64,000 nt of DNA. Origin: Streptomyces sp. TP-A0356 (GTDB lineage: Bacteria > Actinomycetota > Actinomycetes > Streptomycetales > Streptomycetaceae). The notes beneath the pieces are model-generated. The model made no database searches and had not been told where the DNA came from. It saw only the letters and a program-made list of their open reading frames with translations. This document shows positions 8,457-17,006 of the stretch, piece by piece; the stretch's first letter is position 1, and the number at the start of each line of letters is the position of its first letter. The translations under genes and the position numbers were made by a program. The DNA is taken from positions 1-64,000 of the forward strand of contig NZ_BBZJ01000013.1 of the NCBI RefSeq assembly GCF_001417775.1, written 5' to 3'.

Positions 8457-9527
8457 ATGGACGTTTCCCGTACCCGTGCCCTTCGCCGGCTGTGCGCCCC
8501 GGTCCTGGTCGTGTGCCTGGCACTGGTCGCCGGCTGCACCGACTCCGCCTCCCCGGTCAAGAAGGACCCGCCGGCGGTCGTACGGACCGGCGCCCCGAAG
8601 GCGGGGCTGGAACTGCAGAGCGAGTACCAGCGGGTCGTCAGGGACGTGCTGCCGTCCGTCGTGCAGATCCAGGCCGGCAACTCCCTCGGATCGGGCGTGG
8701 TGTACGACGGCAAGGGGCACATCGTCACCAACGCGCACGTGGTCGGGAACGAGAAGAGGTTCCAGGTGACCGCGGCCAACAGCGAGACCGCGCTCACCGC
8801 GGGCCTCGTCTTCTCGTATCCGGAGCAGGATCTGGCCGTCATCAAGCTGGACAACGTGCCGCCCAAGCTGAAGGTGGCCGCCTTCGGGAACTCGGCCAGG
8901 GTCGAGGTGGGCCAGATCGTCCTGGCCATGGGCTCGCCCCTCGGGCTGTCGTCGAGCGTGACCCAGGGGATCGTGTCGGCGACCGGACGGACCGTCAGTG
9001 AGGGGAATGCGGGAAACGCCCCCGGCGCCACCATCCCGAACATGGTGCAGACCTCGGCGGCGATCAACCCGGGCAACAGCGGGGGCGCGCTCGTCAATCT
9101 GAACAGCCAGGTCATCGGCATCCCCACGCTCGCGGCGCTCGACCCCGAGCTCGGGGGCAGTGCGGCGCCCGGCATCGGGTTCGCGATCCCGGCGTCCATG
9201 GTGAAGACGATCGCCGACCAGATCGTCCGCGACGGCAAGGTCACCAACTCGGGGCGGGCCGCGCTCAACATCACGGGCCGCACGGTGCTGGACGGCAACT
9301 ACCAGCCGGCCGGGGTCGCGGTGGTCTCGGTCAAGAAGCGGGGCGCCGCCGACAAGGCGGGCCTCCAGGTCGGGGACATCATCGTCAAGCTGGGTGACAG
9401 GCCCATCACCACGATCACGTCCCTCGCCGAGGCGCTCGCCAGTGAGAGGCCGGGGCAGAGGACCACGGTCACGTTCCTGCGCAACGGAAGCCAGCAGACG
9501 GTCGAGGTCACCCTGGGCGAGCAGTAG
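8457..9527 (+). CDS. HtrA/DegP-like serine protease lipoprotein with PDZ domain
   Basis: Lipid-anchored trypsin-fold protease acting outside the cytoplasmic membrane, probably in envelope protein quality control. The 356-residue protein has a signal peptide with lipobox LVAGC (lipidated Cys27). The catalytic triad reads H94 (TNAHVVG), D125 (QDLAVI) and S208 (GNSGGAL). A single C-terminal PDZ domain covers about 260-350 (AGLQVGDIIVKLGDRPI). Start ATG 8457 has GGAG eight bases upstream; the ATG at 8442 lies before that site. Unlike many HtrAs it is anchored by lipid, not by a membrane helix. Confidence 0.93.
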   Translation: MDVSRTRALRRLCAPVLVVCLALVAGCTDSASPVKKDPPAVVRTGAPKAGLELQSEYQRVVRDVLPSVVQIQAGNSLGSGVVYDGKGHIVTNAHVVGNEKRFQVTAANSETALTAGLVFSYPEQDLAVIKLDNVPPKLKVAAFGNSARVEVGQIVLAMGSPLGLSSSVTQGIVSATGRTVSEGNAGNAPGATIPNMVQTSAAINPGNSGGALVNLNSQVIGIPTLAALDPELGGSAAPGIGFAIPASMVKTIADQIVRDGKVTNSGRAALNITGRTVLDGNYQPAGVAVVSVKKRGAADKAGLQVGDIIVKLGDRPITTITSLAEALASERPGQRTTVTFLRNGSQQTVEVTLGEQ

Positions 9528-9604
9528 CGGGGCCGGACGAGGGCCGTGCGGCCCCCGCCCGGGGAGCTCCGAGAGCTCCGAACAGAATGGAGCCCGGCTG
9601 AGCT

Positions 9605-9832
9605 CTAGGACTCGCTGTCGACCTGTTCGTCGGCGTGCAGGCTCATCGGCCCGTAGATCTCCGTGCCGTCCTCGAACAGCCGCACCTGGTCGGCGCCGCC
9701 GTCCAGCAGTCCCCTCCAGTGCTCCCCGATCCAGGACTCGGCGTCCCCCTGCGTGGTGAACTCCTCGGGCGCGACCGCGGGCTGGACCTCCGCCCCGTCG
9801 GCCTTCTCGAACCGCCACGTCCATGCCGCCAC
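9605..9832 (-). CDS. Small conserved hypothetical protein
   Basis: A 75-residue soluble acidic protein (starts MAAWTWRFEKADG, contains TQGDAESWIGEHW). It resembles a short family conserved in Streptomyces with no assigned function. I choose GTG 9832 because a GGAGG site lies five bases upstream; the frame runs further, to 9856, but without a ribosome site. It faces the HtrA gene convergently. No domain is recognised. Confidence 0.75.
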   Translation of the reverse strand: MAAWTWRFEKADGAEVQPAVAPEEFTTQGDAESWIGEHWRGLLDGGADQVRLFEDGTEIYGPMSLHADEQVDSES

Positions 9833-10054
9833 GTACGCCTCCAAGTGTGAGCACATACAGACCAGAAGCCGGATCTTGGTCCGGTCGCCGCCCCGAGCCT
9901 ATGCGCTCGCCCGGGCGTGCCGTCAGAGGACCTCGGGTCCTCCCTGCGGCCGAGGGCCCTTCGTGGCCGGTCGCGGCCGGGTGCGGGCAGGGCCCCGCGC
10001 CCTTGCGGGACCTCGGGCGCGCGGGACCTGCGGCGACCCGGGAAAATCGGGTGC

Positions 10055-11263
10055 GTGGAAGTGACTCTGCTCGGTACCGGTGCCCCCGCGGGACTCCCCC
10101 GCCCCGACTGTCCCTGCGCGTCCTGTGGGCGTGCGCTCGGCCCGGAGGCGCGTGCGGCGACCGCGGCGCTGGTGGACGACACGCTGCTGCTGGACCTGAC
10201 GCCGGGTGCGGCGTTCGCCGCCGCGCGCGCCGGGCGGTCGCTGGGCGGCGTACGGCAGGTGCTGCTGTCGCATCCGCACGACGGGCCGCCGGTCGAGGTC
10301 CCGGTGGGCCTGCCGCAGCCCGGGCGGGTGCCGGACGGGCGGGAGTTGGCGCTGCTGACCGGGCACCGGGTGCGGGCGCTCGCGATGGACGCGCCGGGCA
10401 CGGGGTACGCGGTGACCGGTCCGGACGGACTGCGGCTGCTGTATCTGCCGCCGGGCGCGGCACCCGCGGGTCTTGCGGAGCCGGCGGAACCGTACGACAT
10501 GGTGCTCGCCGATGTCGTGGGACGGCCGGACGCCCTGGCGAAGCTGCGGGCGGTGGGCGCGCTCGGGCCGGCCACCGGCGTCGTCGCCGTCCACCTCGAC
10601 CATGACGTGCCCCCGGGCGCCGAGCTGCGCCGTCGGGTGGCGGCGGCGGGGGCGCGGGTGGTGCCGGACGGGACGACGCTGGTCGTGGGCGGATACGAAG
10701 ACGTGTCGGCCGTTGCGGAGGTGCCGCGGCGCACGCTCGTGCTGGGCGGGGCACGGTCGGGCAAGTCGGTGGAGGCGGAGCGTCGGCTGGAGGCGTTTCC
10801 GGACGTGCTCTATGTGGCGACGGGCGGGACGCGGGGCGGGGACACGGAGTGGGCCGCGCGCGTGGCGGCGCACCGGGAGCGGCGGCCCGGGTCCTGGCGC
10901 ACCACCGAGACGTGCGACCTGCTGCCGCTGTTGAAGGAGGACGGGGCGCCACTGCTGATCGACTGTCTGTCGCTGTGGCTGACCGACGCGATGGACGCGG
11001 TGAACGCGTGGGACGACGCGGAGTGGGCGGGCGGCGGTGAGCGGGCACTGCGGGCCCGGGTGGAGGAGCTCGCGGCGGCGGTGCGGAACACGCGCCGGAC
11101 CGTCGTCGCGGTCTCGAACGAGGTCGGCTCCGGCATCGTCCCGGCGACGGCCTCCGGTCGCCGCTACCGTGACGAACTCGGCCGTCTGAACGCGGCGTTC
11201 GCGGCGGAGTGCGAGCATGTGCTGCTGGTGGTGGCCGGACAGACGCTGACGCTACGCCCGTGA
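10055..11263 (+). CDS. cobU: Bifunctional adenosylcobinamide kinase/guanylyltransferase with N-terminal MBL-like domain
   Basis: The C-terminal half (about 225-402) is CobU, which phosphorylates adenosylcobinamide and then adds GMP to give adenosylcobinamide-GDP. It has the P-loop GGARSGKS, the guanylylation-site region AAHRERRPGSW, and the conserved LIDCLSLWLTD and VSNEVGSGIVP. The N-terminal 220 residues look like a PhnP-type metallo-beta-lactamase fold (EVTLLGTGAPAGLP, CPCASCGRA), but the metal motif is degenerate (SHPHDGPP instead of HxHxDH). The 402-residue total is about twice a plain CobU. The GTG start at 10055 has no strong ribosome site. Its last 12 bases overlap the end of the convergent methyltransferase-like gene. 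Confidence 0.9.
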   Translation: MEVTLLGTGAPAGLPRPDCPCASCGRALGPEARAATAALVDDTLLLDLTPGAAFAAARAGRSLGGVRQVLLSHPHDGPPVEVPVGLPQPGRVPDGRELALLTGHRVRALAMDAPGTGYAVTGPDGLRLLYLPPGAAPAGLAEPAEPYDMVLADVVGRPDALAKLRAVGALGPATGVVAVHLDHDVPPGAELRRRVAAAGARVVPDGTTLVVGGYEDVSAVAEVPRRTLVLGGARSGKSVEAERRLEAFPDVLYVATGGTRGGDTEWAARVAAHRERRPGSWRTTETCDLLPLLKEDGAPLLIDCLSLWLTDAMDAVNAWDDAEWAGGGERALRARVEELAAAVRNTRRTVVAVSNEVGSGIVPATASGRRYRDELGRLNAAFAAECEHVLLVVAGQTLTLRP

Positions 11264-12013
11264 CGGCGTTCTGCGCGCGATGATCCGGTAGGCGTTCGAG
11301 AAGCGGGTGCGCCGCAGCAGCGGTGCCAGGGCGTGGTCCAGGGCGGTCGCGGTCGCCACCAGCGGTGTGGCGGCCCCCACCAGGGCGGTGCGCAGCCGGC
11401 GCCGGAACACCGTCGGCGGGACGGCCCGCCAGGGGACGTCCGGGGCCGGCAGGACGCGGGCCAGACCCAGCGCCAGGGCGCCGGCGATGTCGTACGGCGT
11501 GTGCGGTTCGCGGCGGTCGGTGGTGACGACCGCGCACCCCAGGACCTCCAGTTCGGCCAGCAGGTTGCGCAGCGGCATCAGATGGAGGTGGCGCGGCTGG
11601 CCGTACGACATCCACCACTTGCCGAGCAGCGCGCCGAACGCGCAGTCGGTGGGCAGCATCGCGCGGGCCGCGGACCGGTGGCGCCGGGCGCTGCCGCGGG
11701 CGGCCAGGAGGCGCTCGGCGAAGCCGTCGAGTGCCGGCTGCCCCTCGTGGAAGTCATGGTGGTAGAAGGCGAGTCCCTCGGCGGTGAGGCGGGGGTTCTG
11801 GAAGGCGTGCGCGCAGTCGTGGCACTCGTCGACGACGAACGTGCCCGGCTTGTGCTGCACCAGGTCGGGTGTGCGCAGCCGGGTGCGCAGCCGCGTGGAG
11901 CCGCACCAGGGGCAGTCCTCGCGGCGCGGCTCGTGGAACCGGTCGCCGCCCTGGGCGAGTTCGCCCGGCGACTCGGCGCGGCGCGCGGCGGACGGCTGCG
12001 GGGCGGGGGACAT
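11252..12013 (-). pseudogene. Methyltransferase-like gene lacking its SAM-binding core
   Basis: The 253-residue product has the two ends of a streptomycete class I methyltransferase but no middle. The N-terminal zinc-ribbon-like part has C34/C37 and C64/C67 (CPWCG, CHDC) and runs to about residue 121. It is then followed directly by the C-terminal segment (DCAFGALLGKWW, GQPRHLHLMP, LRRTRFSNAYR) that in relatives follows the SAM fold. No glycine-rich motif I or acidic motif II is present. The join lies near base 11650 and the frame is intact, so a protein is probably made but should not bind SAM. Start ATG 12013 has AGGAG six bases upstream. I label it a probable in-frame deletion derivative. 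Confidence 0.7.
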
Positions 12014-12149
12014 GGCGGCTCCTGTGGGCGACCTGGCGGCCGGAACGACAACCATGAGAACGGTACATATGGGATCTCGCTCAGGGATGCAATGACGTGC
12101 CGTCGACGTGGCACCTCCGCGTTCGATCGCTGCCGGTACTGTTCGGCGA

Positions 12150-13241
12150 ATGAGCTCGCTTAATCTCGACGACTTCACCGATCTGATCGAGCGCCCCGAC
12201 GGCGGGGTGCGCCGCGACGCGGAAGCGCGCCGGGAGCGCCAGGTCGTCCCGCCCGGGGCGCTGGGCCGCCTCGACGACCTGGGTGAGTGGCTGGCGGCCG
12301 CGCAGTCCGCCGTACCGGTGCGACCGATCGAGCGGCCGCGCGCGGTGCTGTTCGCGGGCGATCACGGGGTCGCCGCGCTCGGCGTGTCGGCGCGCCCCGC
12401 AGGCAGCGCGGAACAGCTCGTGCGGGCGGTGCTGGAGGGCACCAGCGCGGCCTCGATCCTGGCGCGGCAGCTGCATGTGCCCGTACGCGTGGTCGACATG
12501 GCGCTCGACTGCGATCCGGAGGGCCTGCCGGCAGACGTCGTACGGCATCGGGTGCGGCGCGGCAGCGGGCGCATCGACGTGGAGGACGCGCTGACGCCCG
12601 AGGAGGCGGAGGCGGCGTTCCGGGCGGGGATGGCGATCGCGGACGAGGAGGCGGACGCCGGGACCGATCTGGTGGTGCTCGGCGACGTGAGCGTCGGCGG
12701 CACCACGCCGGCGGCCGTGCTGATCGCCGCGCTGTGCGGGACGGACGCGTCCGTCGTGACGGGGCGCGGCGGCGTGGCGATCGACGACCTGGCGTGGATG
12801 CGCAAGTGCGCGGCCGTACGGGACGCGCTGCGGCGGGCGCGGCCGGTGCTGGGTGATCAGCTGCAGTTGCTGGCGGCGGTGGGCGGGGCCGATCTGGCCG
12901 CGATGACGGGCTTCCTGCTGCAGTGCGCCGTGCGCAGGACTCCGGTCATCCTGGACGGGGTCGTATCGGCGGCGTGTGCGCTGGTCGCGCAGCGGATCGC
13001 GTTCCGCGCGCCGGACTGGTGGCTGGCCGGACAGACCAGCGGGGAGCCGGCGCAGGCGAAGGCGCTGGACCGGATGGCGCTGGAGCCGCTCCTCGACCAC
13101 GGTGTGACCATCGGCGAGGGGGCCGGGGCGCTGCTGGCGCTGCCGCTGGTGCGGGCCGCCGCGGCGCTGGCGGCGGAGCTCCCGGAGAAGCCCGCGGCGG
13201 CCCCCTCGGCTGCCGAGCAGGGGCGGCCGGAGCAGGAGTAG
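12150..13241 (+). CDS. cobT: Nicotinate-nucleotide--dimethylbenzimidazole phosphoribosyltransferase
   Basis: Makes alpha-ribazole phosphate from nicotinate mononucleotide and dimethylbenzimidazole, the lower ligand of cobalamin. The 363-residue protein carries the family landmarks PPGALGRLDDL, FAGDHGVAALGVS, VVLGDVSVGGTTPAA and the C-terminal catalytic-glutamate region GVTIGEGAGALLALPLV. Start ATG 12150 lacks a clear ribosome site. The last residues (Ala/Pro/Glu-rich, ending GRPEQE) already lie inside the first, partial unit of a 44-bp tandem repeat that continues for 330 bp past the stop. It works with CobU and CobS in this window. Confidence 0.94.
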   Translation: MSSLNLDDFTDLIERPDGGVRRDAEARRERQVVPPGALGRLDDLGEWLAAAQSAVPVRPIERPRAVLFAGDHGVAALGVSARPAGSAEQLVRAVLEGTSAASILARQLHVPVRVVDMALDCDPEGLPADVVRHRVRRGSGRIDVEDALTPEEAEAAFRAGMAIADEEADAGTDLVVLGDVSVGGTTPAAVLIAALCGTDASVVTGRGGVAIDDLAWMRKCAAVRDALRRARPVLGDQLQLLAAVGGADLAAMTGFLLQCAVRRTPVILDGVVSAACALVAQRIAFRAPDWWLAGQTSGEPAQAKALDRMALEPLLDHGVTIGEGAGALLALPLVRAAAALAAELPEKPAAAPSAAEQGRPEQE

Positions 13242-13577
13242 CACGCGCGGCCGAGGCCGCCGGGCCGCGGCCGGAGCAGGAGCAGCACGCGCGGCCGAGG
13301 CCGCCGGGCCGCGGCCGGAGCAGGAGCAGCACGCGCGGACGAGGCCGCCGGGCCGCGGCCGGAGCAGGAGCAGCACGCGCGGACGAGGCCGCCGGGCCGC
13401 GGCCGGAGCAGGAGCAGCCCGCGCGGACGAGGCCGTCGGGCCGCGGCCGGAGCAGGAGCAGCACGCGCGGACGAGGCCGCCGGGCCGCGGCCGGAGCAGG
13501 AGCAGCCCGCGCGGCCGAGGCCGCCGGGGCGCGGCCGGAGCAGGAGTAGCACGCGCGGCCGAGGCCGCCGGGCCGCG
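13212..13577. repeat. 44-bp tandem repeat spanning the cobT stop codon
   Basis: Units start at 13241, 13285, 13329, 13373, 13417, 13461, 13505 and 13549, an exact 44-bp period, with a partial copy inside the end of cobT. Each reads gcacgcgcggnc... and ends ggccggagcaggagca. The cobT stop TAG occurs where the first partial copy has agtag instead of agcag; the last join (13547-13549) also has agtag. Units contain self-complementary GC blocks such as ggccgcggcc, so transcripts can fold. Because 44 is not a multiple of three, open frames crossing it on either strand are mixtures of frames and not real genes. This accounts for most of the 453-bp gap before the next gene. Confidence 0.92.
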
Positions 13578-13694
13578 AGCCGGTTCGGGCCCGCCGGAGC
13601 GTGCCGTCCCACTTCCCACCGTCGTGGCGGAAAGAAGCGGGCCGCTCGTACGGGTCGCCCGGAGACCCCTGAGCGCCCCATATCATCGCCCTTC

Positions 13695-15500
13695 ATGGGA
13701 GATGCCCGTTTTACCGCGCAACAGGAGCAGGAACAGGAACGCACGGTTCGGACGGGGGGCGGGGCACGGCGGTCCAGTCGGGCCTCCCGGCGAGCCGCCG
13801 CGTTCGCCGTCTGGTACCTGCGCGCCGTCACGTTCATCAACTTCCTCTCCGCCGTATGGGTCTCCCTCGCGCAGGACGTGCGGCGGCACAACCAGGAGAA
13901 CCTCTTCACGCCGTACCTGCTGACCGCGGGCTTCGCCTCGGGCGTGTTCACGATGTTCCTCGCCGTCACCATGGGGCGGCGCAAGCGGGCCGCGTGGATC
14001 CTCAACCTGGTGCTCGGCGGGCCGTTTCTGCTGCTGTTCGCCTTCGCCATGACCTTCCCGGAGATCCGGCAGTACGCACAGAACTGGATCTCCCTGGGGC
14101 TCACCACGGCCTTCGTGGGCTCGCTCCTGGCCGGGCGGCGGGAGTTCTACGCCAAGGGCGACCGGTCCAACCCCCGGCTCGCCGCCCTCGTCGCCGCCGG
14201 CGGCCTGCTGGTCTCCTCGTTGCTCGCCGCGCTCCTGGTCACCGTCACCAACACCGCGCACGACGCGCACCGTTCGACCTTCCTGGACCGCTGGCGCTAC
14301 GGCGCCCTGCGGCTCGTCTCGGTCACCGCCGACGACTCGCACTACCCCGGGATCGCACCCCCGAACTGGGTCAACGTCACCATCAACGTGTTCAGCACGC
14401 TGCTGGTGCTCGCCGTTCTGTACGCCGCCTTCCGCTCCCGGCGCGCGGTCGACCCGATCACCGAGGACGACGAGAAGCGGCTGCGGGCCCTGCTCGACAA
14501 GCACGGTGACCGTGACTCACTCGGCTACTTCGCGTTGCGCCGGGAGAAGAGCGTGATCTGGTCGCCCACCGGCAAGGCGGCGGTCGCCTACCGCGTCGTC
14601 GGCGGTGTCTCGCTCGCCTCCGGCGATCCGCTCGGCGACCCGGAGGCGTGGCCCGGCGCCATCGAGCCCTGGCTCGCCCAGGCGCGCGTGCACGGCTGGA
14701 TCCCCGCCGTGATGGGCGCGAGCGAGGAGGCGGGGACCGTGTACGCGCGGCACGGGATGGACGCGCTCGAACTGGGCGACGAAGCCATCGTCGACGTCGG
14801 CGAGTTCACCATCGAGGGGCGGGCCATGCGCACCGTCCGCCAGGCCTACAACCGTGTCGGGCGCGCCGGGTACACGGTCCGCATCCGGCGCCACGAGGAC
14901 ATTCCCGCCGACGAGATGGCGTCGCTGCTGAAGAAGGCCGACGACTGGCGCGACGGGGCCACCGAGCGCGGGTTCAGCATGGCGCTGGGGCGGCTCGGCG
15001 ACCCGGAGGACGGACAGTGCGTGATGCTCGAGTGCGCCGACGGTACCGGCGAGTTGCGGGCACTGCTGTCGTTCGTGCCCTGGGGTCCGCACGGGCTCTC
15101 GCTCGATCTCATGCGGCGTGACCGGGACTCCGAGAACGGGCTCATGGAGTTCATGGTGATCGAACTGCTGCGCCGGGCCCGCGAGATCGAGATCACCCAG
15201 GTCTCGCTCAACTTCGCCATGTTCCGGTCCGTCTTCGAACGTGGTGCGCGCCTCGGCGCCGGACCGGTGCTGCGGCTGTGGCGTTCGCTGCTCAGCTTCT
15301 TCTCCCGGTGGTGGCAGATCGAGTCGCTGTACCGGGCCAACGCGAAGTACCGGCCCATCTGGGAACCCCGGTTCCTGCTCTTCGAGAAGAGCGCGGACCT
15401 GCTGCGCATCGGCGTCGCCTCGGCACGCGCCGAGGGGTTCCTGGAGGCTCCGGGACTGCCGAAGTGGCTGCACCGCCAGCACCTGCAGTCGCACAGATGA
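13695..15500 (+). CDS. MprF-like phosphatidylglycerol lysyltransferase-domain membrane protein (DUF2156)
   Basis: Likely transfers an aminoacyl group to membrane lipid, lowering the negative surface charge. The 601-residue protein has about six membrane helices (roughly 38-265) and a C-terminal GNAT-fold synthetase domain (about 270-580) with RREKSVIWSP, GDPLGD and the conserved LNFAMFRSVFERG. Streptomycete DUF2156 proteins are shorter than staphylococcal MprF, with fewer flippase helices. Which amino acid or lipid is used cannot be told from sequence. The next gene starts 28 bp downstream, within a duplicated 18-bp segment that also covers this stop codon. Confidence 0.87.
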   Translation: MGDARFTAQQEQEQERTVRTGGGARRSSRASRRAAAFAVWYLRAVTFINFLSAVWVSLAQDVRRHNQENLFTPYLLTAGFASGVFTMFLAVTMGRRKRAAWILNLVLGGPFLLLFAFAMTFPEIRQYAQNWISLGLTTAFVGSLLAGRREFYAKGDRSNPRLAALVAAGGLLVSSLLAALLVTVTNTAHDAHRSTFLDRWRYGALRLVSVTADDSHYPGIAPPNWVNVTINVFSTLLVLAVLYAAFRSRRAVDPITEDDEKRLRALLDKHGDRDSLGYFALRREKSVIWSPTGKAAVAYRVVGGVSLASGDPLGDPEAWPGAIEPWLAQARVHGWIPAVMGASEEAGTVYARHGMDALELGDEAIVDVGEFTIEGRAMRTVRQAYNRVGRAGYTVRIRRHEDIPADEMASLLKKADDWRDGATERGFSMALGRLGDPEDGQCVMLECADGTGELRALLSFVPWGPHGLSLDLMRRDRDSENGLMEFMVIELLRRAREIEITQVSLNFAMFRSVFERGARLGAGPVLRLWRSLLSFFSRWWQIESLYRANAKYRPIWEPRFLLFEKSADLLRIGVASARAEGFLEAPGLPKWLHRQHLQSHR

Positions 15501-15528
15501 GGAGCGCCGGACAGATGAGGACCGCTGG
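15493..15528. repeat. 18-bp direct duplication across a stop codon
   Basis: acagatgaggagcgccgg (15493-15510) is followed immediately by acagatgaggaccgctgg (15511-15528), two mismatches in 18. The first copy contains the TGA that ends the DUF2156 gene. The second copy repeats that TGA in the same frame and supplies the gatgagg ribosome site for the next ATG at 15529. Duplication may therefore have created or strengthened the coupling of the two genes. Confidence 0.85.
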
Positions 15529-16230
15529 ATGAACACCCTCGCCCGCCTGGCGCGTGCCGAATGGGGACTGGTGTACGTCACCGTGCGTCAGACCCTCGCG
15601 CGGCGCAGTTGGCGGGCGATGCCGATGACCCTGACGGCGGTGTGCCTGACGTCGGTCCTGCAGTTCGTGCAGAACCAGTCCTGGGGCTTCCAGTTCGTGC
15701 AGAACATCGGTTCCGTGCGGGCCGAGGAGCCGCTGTGGCCGGCCCTGCTGTGCACCCCGCTCTCCCTCTTCGTACCGGCTCTCGACCTGCCGGTGTGGGG
15801 AGCGCTCCTGCAGATCCTCTTCGTGTTCGGGATCGCCGAGATCTGCCTGGGCTGGTGGCGCACACTCGTCATCGCCTACGCCGCCACGCTCGCCGGCACG
15901 CTGTACGCGCGCATGGGCATCGGCCTGGGCCCCGCCCATCCGCTGGGACTTCCCGCGACGGACGCACAGGTGGTCGACACCGGTCCGTCGGCGGCGGTGA
16001 TCGGGCTCGCCCTGTTCCTGTGCTGGCGCTACCGCGCGTACCTCACGGGAGGCGTGGTGGTCGCGTCGATGCTCGGGGAACTGGTGCTGAAGCAGAACCT
16101 CGCGGGCAAGGAGCACATCGCCGCGATCGGGGCGGTGGTGGTGCTGTGCGGGATCTCGTGGCTGCGGCATCAACGGCGGTCGGGCAGCCGGGTCGGCTGC
16201 GGATCGGGCCTGCCGCCGATCCAGTCCTGA
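15529..16230 (+). CDS. Rhomboid-like integral membrane protein
   Basis: A 233-residue membrane protein with about six helices, resembling actinobacterial rhomboid-like proteins. The candidate catalytic serine is in GPSAAVIG (compare GxSG in true rhomboids) and a candidate histidine is in GKEHIAAIGA on the last helix. The second glycine of the GxSG box is replaced by alanine, so activity is uncertain. It is coupled to the lysyltransferase-like gene just upstream, suggesting a shared envelope role. Its last 61 bp overlap the tail of the convergent gene. Start ATG 15529. Confidence 0.75.
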   Translation: MNTLARLARAEWGLVYVTVRQTLARRSWRAMPMTLTAVCLTSVLQFVQNQSWGFQFVQNIGSVRAEEPLWPALLCTPLSLFVPALDLPVWGALLQILFVFGIAEICLGWWRTLVIAYAATLAGTLYARMGIGLGPAHPLGLPATDAQVVDTGPSAAVIGLALFLCWRYRAYLTGGVVVASMLGELVLKQNLAGKEHIAAIGAVVVLCGISWLRHQRRSGSRVGCGSGLPPIQS

Positions 16231-16931
16231 GCTCTGCGGCTGAGGGCCGCCCAACGGCGGTCGTGGTGGTAGGCCCGCAGACCTGCCTTGGCGCGGGCGC
16301 GCGGGCGGCGGCGGTAGAACCGCCTGGCCCAGGGGGAGCCGGGGCGGGCCAGACGGAGCGCACCGACCATGGCGATCAGGGGCACGACCACGCCGAAGAT
16401 CGCGGTGCGGGCCTTGCCCTTGCTCAGGGCCAGCAGCGAGAAGAGGAAGTTCACCGCGACGCTCGCGACGACGGCGCCGCGGTTGTGCAGTTCGTCCGAG
16501 GAGAGGCCGTTGACGCCGAACGGCGCGAACCCGGCGAGGACCAGACCCACCAGGGCCGCGGTGATCACCACGACCTCGACGCTCTTGCGGCCCTGCTCGG
16601 TCCAGTAGACGTCGTCCAGGTGCAGGATCAGGGCGAACTCGTCCAGGACGAGGCCGGCTCCGACACCGAAGAGGACCGCGAAGACGCCGCAGCCCACGCC
16701 CTGACGACTGGCGACCGCGCCGAAGCCGCCGGCCACGGTGAGGACCACTCCCGGGATGACGTGGTGGATGTGCAGGCCACCGGCCCTGACATTGCCGAAG
16801 GGGCCCTTGCCGGCACGGATGAGCCGGGTGATGACGCGGGTGATCACGAACGTCAGCACGAAGGCGCCGAGCGCGAGAAGCAGGGGCAGTTTGCCCGGTT
16901 CGATGATGTTCCGCTGCAGCCAGTGGCCCAT
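16170..16931 (-). CDS. Integral membrane protein with HIHH motif, unknown function
   Basis: A 253-residue protein with about six membrane helices and a strongly basic C-terminal tail rich in Arg (from about residue 195). A conserved-looking polar patch, GGLHIHHVIPG, sits near a membrane boundary together with acidic residues LDEFALILHLDD, which together could bind a metal. I do not recognise a named family. Start ATG 16931. The 3' end overlaps the convergent rhomboid-like gene by 61 bp, encoding Arg-rich tails in both directions. cobS starts 75 bp away in the opposite direction. Confidence 0.72.
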   Translation of the reverse strand: MGHWLQRNIIEPGKLPLLLALGAFVLTFVITRVITRLIRAGKGPFGNVRAGGLHIHHVIPGVVLTVAGGFGAVASRQGVGCGVFAVLFGVGAGLVLDEFALILHLDDVYWTEQGRKSVEVVVITAALVGLVLAGFAPFGVNGLSSDELHNRGAVVASVAVNFLFSLLALSKGKARTAIFGVVVPLIAMVGALRLARPGSPWARRFYRRRPRARAKAGLRAYHHDRRWAALSRRAQDWIGGRPDPQPTRLPDRR

Positions 16932-17006
16932 GGGTGCAGTGTGCCCGCGGTCGTGTGCCGCTGCCTGCCCGCGGCTGCGCCGGATGCGCCGGTTACTCTG
17001 CACGCC

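Noticed and set aside
8433..11618. 1,061-codon minus-strand open frame
   Set aside because: It crosses several convincing genes on both strands, is Pro/Arg/Ala-rich and has no recognisable domain.
13212..13577. CRISPR array
   Set aside because: The 44-bp units are contiguous, without unique spacers, and no cas genes are nearby.
12857..14107. Minus- and plus-strand frames across the 44-bp repeats encoding Leu/Arg/Pro-rich repeated peptides
   Set aside because: The period is not a multiple of three, so frames rotate through the units. There are no start signals, and cobT ends inside the array.
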